A DNA stretch of 64,000 nucleotides from Rhodocyclaceae bacterium (lineage in GTDB: Bacteria; Pseudomonadota; Gammaproteobacteria; Burkholderiales; Rhodocyclaceae): the NCBI GenBank assembly GCA_019455325.1, contig JACFMQ010000001.1, forward strand, positions 569,071 to 633,070, given 5' to 3'. A program made the translations under genes and the position numbers. The notes under the pieces are model-generated. The model had not been told where the DNA came from. It saw only the letters and a list, made by a program, of their open reading frames with translations, and ran no database searches. Shown here piece after piece: positions 25,503 through 35,612 of this stretch (its first letter is position 1; each line of letters opens with the position of its first letter).

Positions 25503-26290
25503 GCGGTGCTCTCCTGATTGCGCCGCCGGGCGGCGGCGAGGATCGCCGCGCCGCGCTTGACGGCGGCCGGATCGGCTGAGGGGGCGGCATTGAGCTGCGC
25601 GCGGTGTGCTTCGTCGGCGGCAGCGCGGCAGGCGGCGGCGTCGCGGTCGCGTTGCTGGCGGTCGATCTCGCGGGCGACCAGCACCGGCACCGGCGACGTG
25701 GGCTTGCCCTGCGAGTTCGGCTGCGATTTGACAGCGGCCACCGCAGCGGCAATCAGGTCAGACGCGTGCTTGGCCTCGATGTCGGCGGCCTGTGCGTCCT
25801 CGGACGGATACCAGGCTTCGATGCCGTGCGGGGTGCGGTTGGGGTGTTTGCGCTTCTGCTGCTGGGCAGCAGCAGCATCGGCAGTCGGTGTACATGCTGC
25901 TGCACGTCCATGTGCATCGTGTACGTGTGTTATATCGACGCCTTCGCCGTCGCTGGCTGAGCCAGTGCCGGATAGCCCGGTGCTGGATAACCCGGTAGTC
26001 TCCGGGTCCGACTCATCGGTCACGACAAGCCCCCAGACCCAAGTGCCGTCCGGATTCCGACGCCTGTCCTGCGCCAGGTAGCCTACCGTCTCAAGTGCCC
26101 GCCGCGCTGCTTGCCATGCGTCTCTGCCGATCCCAAGTGCGCTTTGGATTTGCGCAGGGTAGTAGTCCCAATCGGCCGGCCTACCCAAGCAGTAGGCCAG
26201 CACCAGCCGCGCCGTGGGAGACAGACGGCGGTCGGTCAAGATGTCGTCGGGGATGGCCGACCAAGCGCGTTTCAGGCGGGTGCGGATCAT
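25499..26290 (-). CDS. Winged-helix replication-initiator-like protein
   Basis: A 263-residue protein whose first 90 residues look like a replication or plasmid winged-helix domain: IPDDILTDRRLSPTARLVLAY, DYYPAQIQSALGIGRDAWQAARRALE (recognition helix), VGYLAQDRRRNPDGTWVWGL. The remainder is low-complexity Ala/Gln/Arg-rich sequence, probably disordered. It overlaps the AlpA-like gene upstream and the MobC-like gene downstream by four bases each. It may allow replication of the excised circle, or act as a regulator. Confidence 0.65.
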   Translation of the reverse strand: MIRTRLKRAWSAIPDDILTDRRLSPTARLVLAYCLGRPADWDYYPAQIQSALGIGRDAWQAARRALETVGYLAQDRRRNPDGTWVWGLVVTDESDPETTGLSSTGLSGTGSASDGEGVDITHVHDAHGRAAACTPTADAAAAQQQKRKHPNRTPHGIEAWYPSEDAQAADIEAKHASDLIAAAVAAVKSQPNSQGKPTSPVPVLVAREIDRQQRDRDAAACRAAADEAHRAQLNAAPSADPAAVKRGAAILAAARRRNQESTA

Positions 26291-26619
26291 GCCGCCTCCG
26301 CAGCGGCGGTGGAGCGTTGCTGTCGCAGTTGATCGAGCTTCGAGGGGCGACCGCGACGGCGGGTTGCAGGTGGCAGCTCTGGCGGGGCTGGCGGCGCTGC
26401 TGATTGTTCTTTGGCTTTGAGCCAGTCAAGCACCGTAGTACGGAGCCAGACGGTCTTGATGCCGAGCTTGATGAACGGCGGCAGCATCCAGGGCCGCCGC
26501 GACACATCGGAACGAATGGTGGACGGCGCAAGATGCAACAGCGCCGCGAGTTCGGTAATGCCGAGGGTTTCGGTGGGCAATCTCGATCTCCGCGCCCTCA
26601 CGCAGTCGCGTGGGGGCAT
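26287..26619 (-). CDS. AlpA/excisionase-like small HTH protein
   Basis: From ATG 26619 about 110 residues, starting MPPRDCVRARRSRLPTETLG. It has a MerR/AlpA-like helix-turn-helix: ITELAALLHLAPSTIRSDVSRRP, then FIKLGIKTVWLRTTVLDWL. A Pro-rich linker and an AT-hook-like RRRGRPSK tail follow. The frame also opens at GTG 26655, but a TTGACC/GATATC promoter-like pair (26634-26663, minus strand) overlaps that start, so 26619 is favoured. It is probably the first gene of the replication-mobilization operon and may serve as the excision factor. Confidence 0.68.
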   Translation of the reverse strand: MPPRDCVRARRSRLPTETLGITELAALLHLAPSTIRSDVSRRPWMLPPFIKLGIKTVWLRTTVLDWLKAKEQSAAPPAPPELPPATRRRGRPSKLDQLRQQRSTAAAEAA

Positions 26620-26655
26620 AGTTGCGGCGTCGAGATATCTCACCACCCCATACAC

Positions 26656-26981
26656 GGGGTCAAGGCTGGGCTGGTGTTTCAGCCAGCGGCCGGCTGGGGC
26701 CGGGTAGATGGGCGGACGACATGTCCTTGAAGGCCTGCCTTCCCGGATCTTGTTTAGGCTCTATCGCCTTGCCGAAGCCAAGCCGGAGGCACCCCTTCCC
26801 CCTTATCTGTGCCGGGCCGCTCGGTTACTAAGCCGGCGGCCAAGAGGGAAGCTATCTACCTATTCTTCTACGACCATGCCAATTGCACACGTGCGCAATG
26901 TAGCAGCCCCGATAGTCTTGTCAAGGATTTTTTTCTGAAGTCTGCCCGCGTTGATGCTCGCGGGTGCAGGTGGCGTCAGGC
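26656..26981. other. Gene-free right end of the element
   Basis: About 330 bases between the AlpA-like gene and the right direct repeat. The first part holds the probable promoter for the minus-strand operon (TTGACC at 26658-26663). The remainder is less GC-rich than the host. No reading frame here has plausible codon use. Confidence 0.55.
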
Positions 26982-27005
26982 TTGGGCAGAAAACGGTCAG
27001 ACTTG
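26982..27005 (+). repeat. 24-base terminal direct repeat, right copy
   Basis: Identical to 17897-17920 and in the same orientation, 110 bases inside the right crossover core. Its 3' part also forms the inverted repeat GGTCAGA-CTTGAA-TCTGACC (26995-27014), so this copy may bind an additional dimeric protein. Confidence 0.75.
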
Positions 27006-27018
27006 AATCTGACCGAAC

Positions 27019-27045
27019 CTGCTAAACGCTGCTAAATCCTGCTAA
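27019..27045 (+). repeat. Triple CTGCTAA direct repeat next to the right att core
   Basis: CTGCTAAA at 27019-27026 and 27029-27036 and CTGCTAA at 27039-27045, with an exact 10-base period (one helical turn). Located between the right 24-base repeat and the tRNA. Phased short repeats beside an att core are typical excisionase or integrase arm binding sites. Confidence 0.65.
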
Positions 27046-27069
27046 CCGTAGCAACGTAAGTCATTGATT

Positions 27070-27160
27070 TGGCGGAGAGGGGGGGATTCGAACCCCCGTC
27101 AGGATATTATCCTGAACACGCTTTCCAGGCGTGCGACTTAAACCACTCATCCACCTCTCC
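27070..27160 (-). tRNA. serX: tRNA-Ser (anticodon GGA), target site of the element
   Basis: The minus strand folds as a class II tRNA. The acceptor stem GGAGAGG pairs with CCTCTCC and is followed by G and an encoded CCA. The anticodon stem CACGC/GCGTG carries loop CTGGAAA with anticodon GGA. A long variable arm (TTCAGGATAATATCCTGA) and a T-arm GGGGGTTCGAATCCCCC are present. Its variable arm and T-stem differ from the remnant at 17764-17822 by paired, compensating changes, so the 3' half was probably supplied by the element. The symbol is provisional. Confidence 0.95.
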
Positions 27161-27224
27161 GGAAGGCGCGCATTCTACCAGAACGCACGGCCGGCACGAA
27201 AATTCTTTGCAGCGGCGCGCCGGT

Positions 27225-27521
27225 TCAGCACGCGAGGCCGTTCGCCGCACAGATCGCCCGGCGGACGTAGGCCAGCGCGATCCACAGCCAGAACAGCAGG
27301 AAGAAGGCGACGAACGGGACATGGCGGTCGATGATCCACCGCGGCACGACGAGGCGTACGATCCGGACCGCCGGTCCGGTGATCACGCGGAACAGCCGAT
27401 AGATGCCGTTCCTCTCGCGCGAGGCGCCGGCGAGAACGTAGAGCAGGCCCTGCCCGAGCAGGAAGAGGCCGGCCACCTCGACCAGGGCGCGCAGCACGCC
27501 GATCAGCGGCAGCCAGTTCAC
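27225..27521 (-). CDS. YggT-like small inner-membrane protein
   Basis: About 98 residues from GTG 27521 (VNWLPLIGVLRALVEVAGLF), with a possible longer start upstream. Two hydrophobic segments flank YRLFRVITGPAVRIVRLVVP, which matches the loop pattern of YggT proteins. The second segment is PFVAFFLLFWLWIALAYV. It is the last gene of the minus-strand run DUF294-exonuclease-symporter-DUF4212. Function unknown. Confidence 0.68.
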   Translation of the reverse strand: MNWLPLIGVLRALVEVAGLFLLGQGLLYVLAGASRERNGIYRLFRVITGPAVRIVRLVVPRWIIDRHVPFVAFFLLFWLWIALAYVRRAICAANGLAC

Positions 27522-27624
27522 CGTGTCACGCCCCCGCAGGTCGCCGGGGTCGGCCCGGCGCACAGAGCACGCAGGGGAGCGCCGCCGACGCGGAAACCGA
27601 CGCATCGCGCATGCACCCGGCCCG

Positions 27625-27891
27625 TCATTCCTCCTCCTCGTCCTGAACCCCGTACTCCCGGTCCAGCCGGTTCATGTAGCGCGCGTAGAACCAGATGATC
27701 GCCACGTAGACGAGCAGCGCCCCCTGCGCGCCCATGTAGAAGCCGAGCGGAAAGCCAAAAATCACCACGGCATTGAGCTCACGGGCATAGAACGAGGCGA
27801 CGAAGGTGACGACGAACCAGATGCACAGCAGCGCCGCCGTCACGGCGAGGTTGCGGTGCCAGTAGGCCAGGCGCTTGCGGGTCGATTCCAT
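27625..27891 (-). CDS. DUF4212 small subunit of a sodium:solute symporter
   Basis: An 88-residue protein with two membrane helices (LAVTAALLCIWFVVTFVASF and FYMGAQGALLVYVAIIWFYA). It has the DUF4212 features YWHRNL at the start and RYMNRLDREYGV at the end, followed by an acidic tail. These proteins accompany VC_2705-type symporters. Here it lies nine bases after the symporter stop, whereas it usually precedes it. It probably assists assembly or activity of the transporter. Confidence 0.88.
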   Translation of the reverse strand: MESTRKRLAYWHRNLAVTAALLCIWFVVTFVASFYARELNAVVIFGFPLGFYMGAQGALLVYVAIIWFYARYMNRLDREYGVQDEEEE

Positions 27892-27900
27892 GCGCGCGCC

Positions 27901-29937
27901 TCAGGAATGCGGGGAGCGCAGGCGCTCGACCAGCGCGCGCACGGGCGGCGGCGGCGGCGGCGTCAGCAGGCTGACGACGATGATGACGGCGAAGCCGACC
28001 GGCACCCCCCAGACGCCGGCCGAGGTCGACTGCACCTCCAGCCACGGCTCCATGCCGATGCCGTGCAGGCCGAGCCAGGGGATGTCGTGGAACTGCACGC
28101 GCACCATGTAGTAGAGCGTCATCGCCAGGCCGGCGACCATGCCGGCGACGGCGCCCTGCTTGTTCGCCCGTTTCCAGAAGATGCCGAGCACCAGCGCCGG
28201 GAAAAAGGCGGCGCCGGCAATCGAAAAGGCCCAGGCGACCATCGACAGGATCGTCGCCGGTTTCTGCGCGGCGAACAGCGCGGCCATCACCGCCACCACC
28301 AGCAGCAGCGACTTCGAGATGACCAGCCGCCACTGCGTCGACGCCTGCGGCCGGATGATCTTGTAATAGACGTCGTGCGAGAGCGCGCCGGTGATCGTCA
28401 GCAGCAGGCCGTCGGCGGTCGACAGCGCGGCCGCCAGCGCGCCGGCGGCGACCAGCCCGGAGACGACGTAGGGCAGCCCGGCGATCTCCGGCGTTGCGAG
28501 CACGATCACGTCCGGGTTGAGCGTCAGCTCGGCGAGCTGCAGCAGGCCGTCGCCGTTGATGTCCTCGATCGACACCAGGCCGAGCTTGCCCCAGGCGGCG
28601 ATCCAGCCCGGCAGGCTGGCGATCTCGCTGTTGACCACGTGCTGGTAGATCTCGTACTTGGCGAAGACGGCGTAGGCCGGCGCCGTCAGGTAGAGGGCGA
28701 GGATGAAGAGCAGCGACCAGACGACCGAGTTGCGCGCCTCGCGCACGCTCGGCGTCGTGTAGTAGCGGACGAGGATGTGCGGCAGCGCGGCGGTGCCGAC
28801 CATCAGGCAGAAGACCAGCGTCAGGAAATTGATGCGCGCCGCGCTGCGCGCTTCCTCGCTGGCGCCGGGGAAGGCGTCGGCATGGTGGTTCGGCGTTGCC
28901 GCCCGTTCGAGCGCCGCCTGCCGCGCCTCGCCCCAGCGTATCCGCGCCTGCTCGGCGTCCGCCGGCAGCTCGCGGCGCTGCCGTTCGAGCGCCAGCACCT
29001 CGCGCATCGGCGCGTTGGCGTCGAGCTTGCGCGCGTTGATCGCCTCCGACAGGCGCTGCTTCTCCTCGACCAGCGACGCCGGCAGGCGCTCGATGCGCTC
29101 GGCGTAGGCGTCGGCGCGCGCCTGGTAGCGCCGGCGCGCCTCCTCCTCGGCCGGCAGATGGAAGATCTCGCTCTCCAGCGCGCGCACCTTTTCCAGCACC
29201 TCGCCATAGACCGCCTGCGGCAGCGGCACCGAGGTCACCTTCATCGACAGCAGCGTCACCGGCGCCATGTAGGCGACGATCAGGATGATGTACTGCGCCA
29301 CCTGCGTCCAGGTCACCGCCCGCATGCCGCCGAGGAAGGAGCAGACGAGGATGCCGGCGAGCCCGAGGAAGACGCCGATCTCGAACTGCAGCCCGACGAA
29401 GCGGCTGGCGATGAGGCCGACGCCGTAGATCTGCGCGACGACGTAGACGAAGGAGGCGAGCACCGTGGCGAAGACGCCGACCAGCCGTGCCGCGTTGCCG
29501 CCGTAGCGCGCGGCGAGGAAGTCGGGAATGGTGTATTGGCCGAACTTGCGCAGGTAGGGCGCGAGCAGCAGCGCCACCAGCACGTAGCCGCCGGTCCAGC
29601 CCATGACGTAGGCCAGCCCCTGGTAGCCGGAGAGGTAGAGCGTGCCGGCGAGCCCGATGAAGGAGGCGGCGCTCATCCAGTCGGCGCCGGTGGCCATGCC
29701 GTTGAACACCGCCGGCACGCGGCGACCGGCGACGTAGTATTCGGAGACGTTGGCGGTGCGGCTGAGGACGCCGATCGCCGCGTAGATCATGATCGTGAAG
29801 AACAGGAAGGCGTAGCCGATCCAGCGCGGCGGCATGCCCTGCCGTTCGAGCAGCGCGAGCGCGGCGATGAGGACGACGAAGCCGCCGGTATAGGCCAGAT
29901 AGTAGCCGCGCAACCGGTCGCCGAGTCGCCTGCCCAT
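27901..29937 (-). CDS. Sodium:solute symporter, VC_2705/ActP-like subfamily
   Basis: Inner-membrane symporter of the SSS family, probably for acetate or a related short-chain acid. The 678-residue product has 13 or so helices. Motifs include YYVAGRRVPAVFNGMATGAD, WMSAASFIGLAGTLYLSGYQG, IPDFLAARYGGNAARL and LAAALSTADGLLLTITGALS. A cytoplasmic insertion of about 130 residues after helix 6 is charged and coiled-coil-like (EEEARRRYQARADAYAERIE), as in the VC_2705 group. It lies between the exonuclease and DUF4212 genes, all on the minus strand. Confidence 0.9.
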   Translation of the reverse strand: MGRRLGDRLRGYYLAYTGGFVVLIAALALLERQGMPPRWIGYAFLFFTIMIYAAIGVLSRTANVSEYYVAGRRVPAVFNGMATGADWMSAASFIGLAGTLYLSGYQGLAYVMGWTGGYVLVALLLAPYLRKFGQYTIPDFLAARYGGNAARLVGVFATVLASFVYVVAQIYGVGLIASRFVGLQFEIGVFLGLAGILVCSFLGGMRAVTWTQVAQYIILIVAYMAPVTLLSMKVTSVPLPQAVYGEVLEKVRALESEIFHLPAEEEARRRYQARADAYAERIERLPASLVEEKQRLSEAINARKLDANAPMREVLALERQRRELPADAEQARIRWGEARQAALERAATPNHHADAFPGASEEARSAARINFLTLVFCLMVGTAALPHILVRYYTTPSVREARNSVVWSLLFILALYLTAPAYAVFAKYEIYQHVVNSEIASLPGWIAAWGKLGLVSIEDINGDGLLQLAELTLNPDVIVLATPEIAGLPYVVSGLVAAGALAAALSTADGLLLTITGALSHDVYYKIIRPQASTQWRLVISKSLLLVVAVMAALFAAQKPATILSMVAWAFSIAGAAFFPALVLGIFWKRANKQGAVAGMVAGLAMTLYYMVRVQFHDIPWLGLHGIGMEPWLEVQSTSAGVWGVPVGFAVIIVVSLLTPPPPPPVRALVERLRSPHS

Positions 29938-29953
29938 GCCCTCCCCTGGTCTC

Positions 29954-30673
29954 CTAGCCGGCCCGGCGCAGCCAGCGCCTGGCTTTTTCCGTGTCGAAGA
30001 AGGACTGCGCCGATTCCTTGCCGGTCGCGGCGCCGCGCGTCAGCGCCACCTGCAGGAGCTGCGCCGTGGCGTAGGCGTCGGCCACCGCGTTGTGGCGCAG
30101 GAAGTTGCCGATGCCGAACTGGCCCAGCCAGTCGTCGAGCTGCGCCTGCGCGTCGATGCGCTCGCGGAACAATTCCGGCAGCACCCAGGCGAGGTCGATC
30201 CAGCGCAGTTCGAGGGCGGTGCCGAGGTGGTCGCGCGCCGCGCGCTCGATCATCGCCTGGTCGAACTCGGCGTGGTAGGCGACCAGCGGCGCCTTGCCGA
30301 CGAAGTCGAGGAAGCGCAGCAGCGCCGCCACCGGTTCGACGCCATCCTGCTGCGCGCTGCCGCCGATGCCGTGGATCAGGATGTTCTCGTGCGAGCTGAC
30401 CTCGTCCTGGCGCAGCACCACCCCGAAGGTGTCGAGCGGATCGATCATGCCACCGCTCACCGCCACCGCGCCGATCGAGATCAGCCGATCCCTGCGCATG
30501 TTCAGCCCGCTCGCCTCGACGTCGACGACGACGTAGCGCGTGCGAAAATGCGGCCGCGCGAAATCCTCGTCCGGCCGCTTGCGCCAGGCCGCCAGCGCCG
30601 CCGCCTGGTCCGCCGGCAGGCTGACCGAGGGCAGGACCGGAGCGCCGCCGAACAGCTTCTTCATCCACTTCAT
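29954..30673 (-). CDS. DEDDh 3'-5' exonuclease (DnaQ-like)
   Basis: Stand-alone exonuclease of the epsilon/RNase T superfamily, 239 residues. The DEDDh motifs are YVVVDVEASGLN (Asp, Glu), VAYHAEFDQAMIERA (Asp) and LRHNAVADAYATAQLL (His, Asp). The substrate, DNA, RNA or a small nucleotide, is not evident. It is four bases from the DUF294 gene upstream and 16 from the symporter downstream, so it is likely co-expressed with both. The same DUF294/exonuclease pairing recurs at 39604-43162. Confidence 0.9.
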   Translation of the reverse strand: MKWMKKLFGGAPVLPSVSLPADQAAALAAWRKRPDEDFARPHFRTRYVVVDVEASGLNMRRDRLISIGAVAVSGGMIDPLDTFGVVLRQDEVSSHENILIHGIGGSAQQDGVEPVAALLRFLDFVGKAPLVAYHAEFDQAMIERAARDHLGTALELRWIDLAWVLPELFRERIDAQAQLDDWLGQFGIGNFLRHNAVADAYATAQLLQVALTRGAATGKESAQSFFDTEKARRWLRRAG

Positions 30674-30677
30674 GGCG

Positions 30678-32588
30678 TCAGACCTGGTAGTCGAGCTTGA
30701 GGCGCTGCTGCAGCTTGCGCGCCTGGCGGAACGACTCCTTGAGGATGCGCCGGTCGAGTTCGTTCAACTGGTCGGGATTGATGAAGTTGTCGCCCGGCCG
30801 GCCGTGCTCGTTCTCGAAGTGCTGGTGCCGCAGGCGCAGGAGCTGGATGAAGTTGAAGCCCTCGACAATCGCCGCCGTCTCGTCGCTGGCCATGCCCATG
30901 CGCTGGCCGGCGAGGCGCAGCCGCTGCACGGTGTTGGTGTTGTAGAGGCCGGTGGCCAGCGCGAAGATGCGCGCGGCGTCGATGAACAGGCGCGCGCCGT
31001 AGACCTTCAGGTCGACGCAGCCCGGGTGTTCGGGGTTGAGGTCGGTGACGAAGTCGCGGATCTTGCCGAGCGGCGGCAGCACCGACAGCGCGTTCGCCGC
31101 CATCATGCGCAGGAAGACGGACTGCGAACCGACCAGCTTGAGCAGCGTCATGCGCAGACGGTCGCCGAGGTGCGTGGCGCCGTAGAGCGCGCGGAAGTCG
31201 AAGAAGATCGAGGCGTTGAGCAGCGCCTGCGGCTCCGGCACGCGCACCCACTTGGCGAACTTCTCCTCCCACGCCTCCAGCGTCAGGCACAGCTCCGGGT
31301 TGCTGGCCATGATGTTGCCCTTGCAGAACGGGAAGCCGACCGCGTCGAGGTCGCGGTTCACGTCCTGCGCGAACTCCAGCAGGCGCAGCTCCAGCTCCTC
31401 GCGGTTCATGATGTCGGGGCAAAGGTAGACGATGCCGTTGTCCTGGTCGGTGCTGAAGGTCTGCTCGTCGCGCCCCTCCGAGCCGAACGACAGCCAGGCC
31501 CACTCGATGCCGTAGAGGTCGTGCACGGCGAGGTTGAGCTGGATGACGCGGCGCGTCACGGTATCGTTCAGCGCCGAGATGAACTGCGTCAACTGCTCGG
31601 CGCCGACGCCCTGCGCGAGCATGTTCAGCGCCAGTTGGCGCACGTCGGCGCCGGCCTGGCGGAGCACCGCGATGTCCTGCGCGCCCTCGATCGCCTGGCG
31701 GATCTGCCGCAGGCCGACGCGCTGCAGCGTGAACAGGTCGCGCTCGGAGACGACGCCCTTCAGCCGCCCCTCGCCGTCCACGACGAGCACGTGGCGCACG
31801 CTGTGCATGGCCATGGCCAGCGCCGCGTCGTAGACGTGCGCGTGCTCGGAGAGCGCGTGCGGGTGCGCCGACATCACCTCCGAAATCGGCCGGTCGAGCG
31901 ACAGGCCGGGCAGCAGGATGCGCTTCAGGGCGTCCGACTGCGTGAAGATGCCGATCGGCCGCTGCTTGTCGTCGACCACCACCATCGAACCGATGTGGCC
32001 CGAGACCATGCTCTCCACCACCTGCCGGATCGGCGCCTCCGGCCCCACGCTGACCGGCGCCTTGGTGACGATCGAGGAGAGCGGCGAACTCATCGACTGC
32101 TGCTCGGCGGCGCGCTGCGCGAACTGCACCTGCAACTGGCGGCGCGACTGGTTGAGCAGCGTCGCGATGTACTGCGTGCAGAAACGGCTGAACTGCTGGC
32201 TCATCTGCATCAACTGCACGAAATCGTCGGCGGTCAACTGATAGCAGAAGGTGTCCTCGATGGCGACGTAGGTGTTGGTCGAGGCGCGGCGCGCCATCAC
32301 CGAGCCGATCGGGAAGCACTCGCCGGTGCCCATGGTCAGCGAGGAATATTCGGTGACGTTGATCTCGCCCGACTGCCGCGCCAGGACCTTGCCGCGCTGG
32401 ATGATGTAGAAGGTGCTGACCGGCCCCATCTCCGGCGTGACGATGTGCGAATCCTTCGGGAAATAGCCGAGCCGCGCGCGTTCCGCCAGAAAGACCAGCG
32501 CCTCGCGCTCCATGCGGTCGAACGGCGAATGGCGGCGCAAGGCGTCGATCGTCGCATCCACCAGCATCCTGGTCGCGTTTGTATTCAT
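30678..32588 (-). CDS. Cyclic-nucleotide-binding/CBS/DUF294 putative nucleotidyltransferase
   Basis: A 636-residue regulatory protein. Residues about 20-140 form a cNMP-binding-like domain (HSPFDRMEREALVFLAERAR, STFYIIQRGKVLARQSGEIN). Two CBS domains follow (IGSMVVVDDKQRPIGIFTQS, VRHVLVVDGEGRLKGVVSER). DUF294 then carries the nucleotidyltransferase motif FGSEGRDEQTFSTDQDNGIV and the DUF294 C-terminal domain. GlnD-like enzymes share this core, so transfer of a nucleotide to a protein, or signal synthesis, is possible but unproven. The start at MNTNATRML follows a GGGGAGG site. A terminator-like hairpin sits just upstream. Confidence 0.9.
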   Translation of the reverse strand: MNTNATRMLVDATIDALRRHSPFDRMEREALVFLAERARLGYFPKDSHIVTPEMGPVSTFYIIQRGKVLARQSGEINVTEYSSLTMGTGECFPIGSVMARRASTNTYVAIEDTFCYQLTADDFVQLMQMSQQFSRFCTQYIATLLNQSRRQLQVQFAQRAAEQQSMSSPLSSIVTKAPVSVGPEAPIRQVVESMVSGHIGSMVVVDDKQRPIGIFTQSDALKRILLPGLSLDRPISEVMSAHPHALSEHAHVYDAALAMAMHSVRHVLVVDGEGRLKGVVSERDLFTLQRVGLRQIRQAIEGAQDIAVLRQAGADVRQLALNMLAQGVGAEQLTQFISALNDTVTRRVIQLNLAVHDLYGIEWAWLSFGSEGRDEQTFSTDQDNGIVYLCPDIMNREELELRLLEFAQDVNRDLDAVGFPFCKGNIMASNPELCLTLEAWEEKFAKWVRVPEPQALLNASIFFDFRALYGATHLGDRLRMTLLKLVGSQSVFLRMMAANALSVLPPLGKIRDFVTDLNPEHPGCVDLKVYGARLFIDAARIFALATGLYNTNTVQRLRLAGQRMGMASDETAAIVEGFNFIQLLRLRHQHFENEHGRPGDNFINPDQLNELDRRILKESFRQARKLQQRLKLDYQV

Positions 32589-32613
32589 TCCCCCTCCCCA
32601 GGGCAACCCGAAC

Positions 32614-32646
32614 AAAAAGGGCCGACGCTGCTTCCAGCGCCGGCCC
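32614..32646 (-). terminator. Terminator after acs, directly before the DUF294 gene
   Basis: On the minus strand arms GGGCCGGCGCTG and CAGCGTCGGCCC, with one mismatch and a GAAG loop, are followed by TTTTTGTT. It lies 147 bases after the acs stop but only 25 bases before the DUF294 start codon, so it may separate the two units or act as an attenuator for the DUF294 operon. Confidence 0.7.
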
Positions 32647-32792
32647 GAACGAAGCGGTCTCTCCTCCGCATCAACCGCTGACGCATCCCCCGACATTCTA
32701 TGTCAGTCGAACGCGTCCCTGTCTCCTCCTCCCGACTTCCGTCGCGGGTCGGTGTGTGCCGGCGGGCGGAGGCCAACCGGCGGTATCTCGCG

Positions 32793-34775
<1,983 letters not shown>

Positions 34776-35042
34776 GTAGCAATCTCCTCTAAAGGGGTTA
34801 ACTGAGCGCTCTGCTCGCGGCACCGGCCGCGGAGCAGGCCGGCGGACGACAGCGCCACAAGCGGAAGGAAGGAGCTCCCTGGGACTCCCGACCTCCGGTG
34901 CCGATGCGAATTAGACCTGTGCAGCCTTACAGGTCGCTTACACCCCGCTCCCCCCGAAAGCCGCACGGCGACACGGTTTTCGCTGCACTGCAACATACGG
35001 ACGATGCTAGAATTCGACCTCTTTTTTCGCGTGCCACGGGCA

Positions 35043-35585
35043 ATGAACCAGATCGTCAAGATTCTCGAAACCACGATTTTCGCCAGCCGCTGGGTGCAGG
35101 CGCCGCTCTATCTCGGCCTGATCCTCGCCCAGGTGGTCTATTGCTACCTGTTCATGGTCGAGCTCTCGCACCTCGTGCATGCCGCCTTCGGCGGCAAGCC
35201 GGTCAGCGAGACCGACGTGATGCTGGTCGTCCTCGGCCTGATCGACGTGGTCATGATCGCCAACCTGCTGATCATGGTCATCGTCGGCGGCTACGAAACC
35301 TTCGTCTCGCGGCTGGATCTGGAAAACCACCCGGACCAGCCGGAATGGCTGTCGCACGTCAATGCCGGCGTGCTCAAGATCAAGCTATCGACGGCGATCA
35401 TCGGCATCTCGTCGATCCACCTGCTGAAAACCTTCATCAACGCCGCCAACATCGCCGAGCACACGATCAAGTGGCAGGTCGTCATCCACCTCGTGTTCCT
35501 CACCTCCGCCGCCGCCATGGCCTGGGTGGACAAGCTGATGAACGACACCCTGCTGCTGCAGCACAAGGCCAGACAACACCACTGA
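35043..35585 (+). CDS. yqhA: YqhA/UPF0114 family inner-membrane protein
   Basis: A 180-residue protein with four membrane helices. Family motifs are [60 protein letters not shown] and [20 protein letters not shown]. The start MNQIVKILE is chosen over an upstream in-frame ATG at 35004. It is divergent from acsA and 27 bases upstream of the fumarase gene, so the two are probably one transcript. Its biochemical role is unknown. Confidence 0.92.
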   Translation: MNQIVKILETTIFASRWVQAPLYLGLILAQVVYCYLFMVELSHLVHAAFGGKPVSETDVMLVVLGLIDVVMIANLLIMVIVGGYETFVSRLDLENHPDQPEWLSHVNAGVLKIKLSTAIIGISSIHLLKTFINAANIAEHTIKWQVVIHLVFLTSAAAMAWVDKLMNDTLLLQHKARQHH

Positions 35586-35612
35586 CAACACCACTACGAC
35601 GAGAGAACCATC

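Larger units (their letters stand above)
17823..27128. mobile_element. Integrative mobilizable element in tRNA-Ser(GGA), about 9.3 kb
   Basis: The element is bounded by the tRNA-Ser 3' remnant on the left and the intact tRNA-Ser on the right, which share a 14-base core. Cargo from left to right: tyrosine integrase, HigBA toxin-antitoxin, TraY/DotA and TraX membrane proteins, a small protein, MobA/MobL relaxase with LPD7 domain, MobC-like accessory with an RSF1010-like oriT, a winged-helix replication-like protein and an AlpA-like regulator. It lacks a coupling protein, a VirB4 ATPase and most of the mating channel, so it should need a helper conjugative element. Near each end is a 24-base direct repeat, probably integrase arm sites. 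Confidence 0.85.

Noticed and set aside
27523-30399. 958-codon plus-strand frame opposite symporter and exonuclease
   Set aside because: Low-complexity His/Arg/Gln-rich translation, antisense to well-conserved genes.
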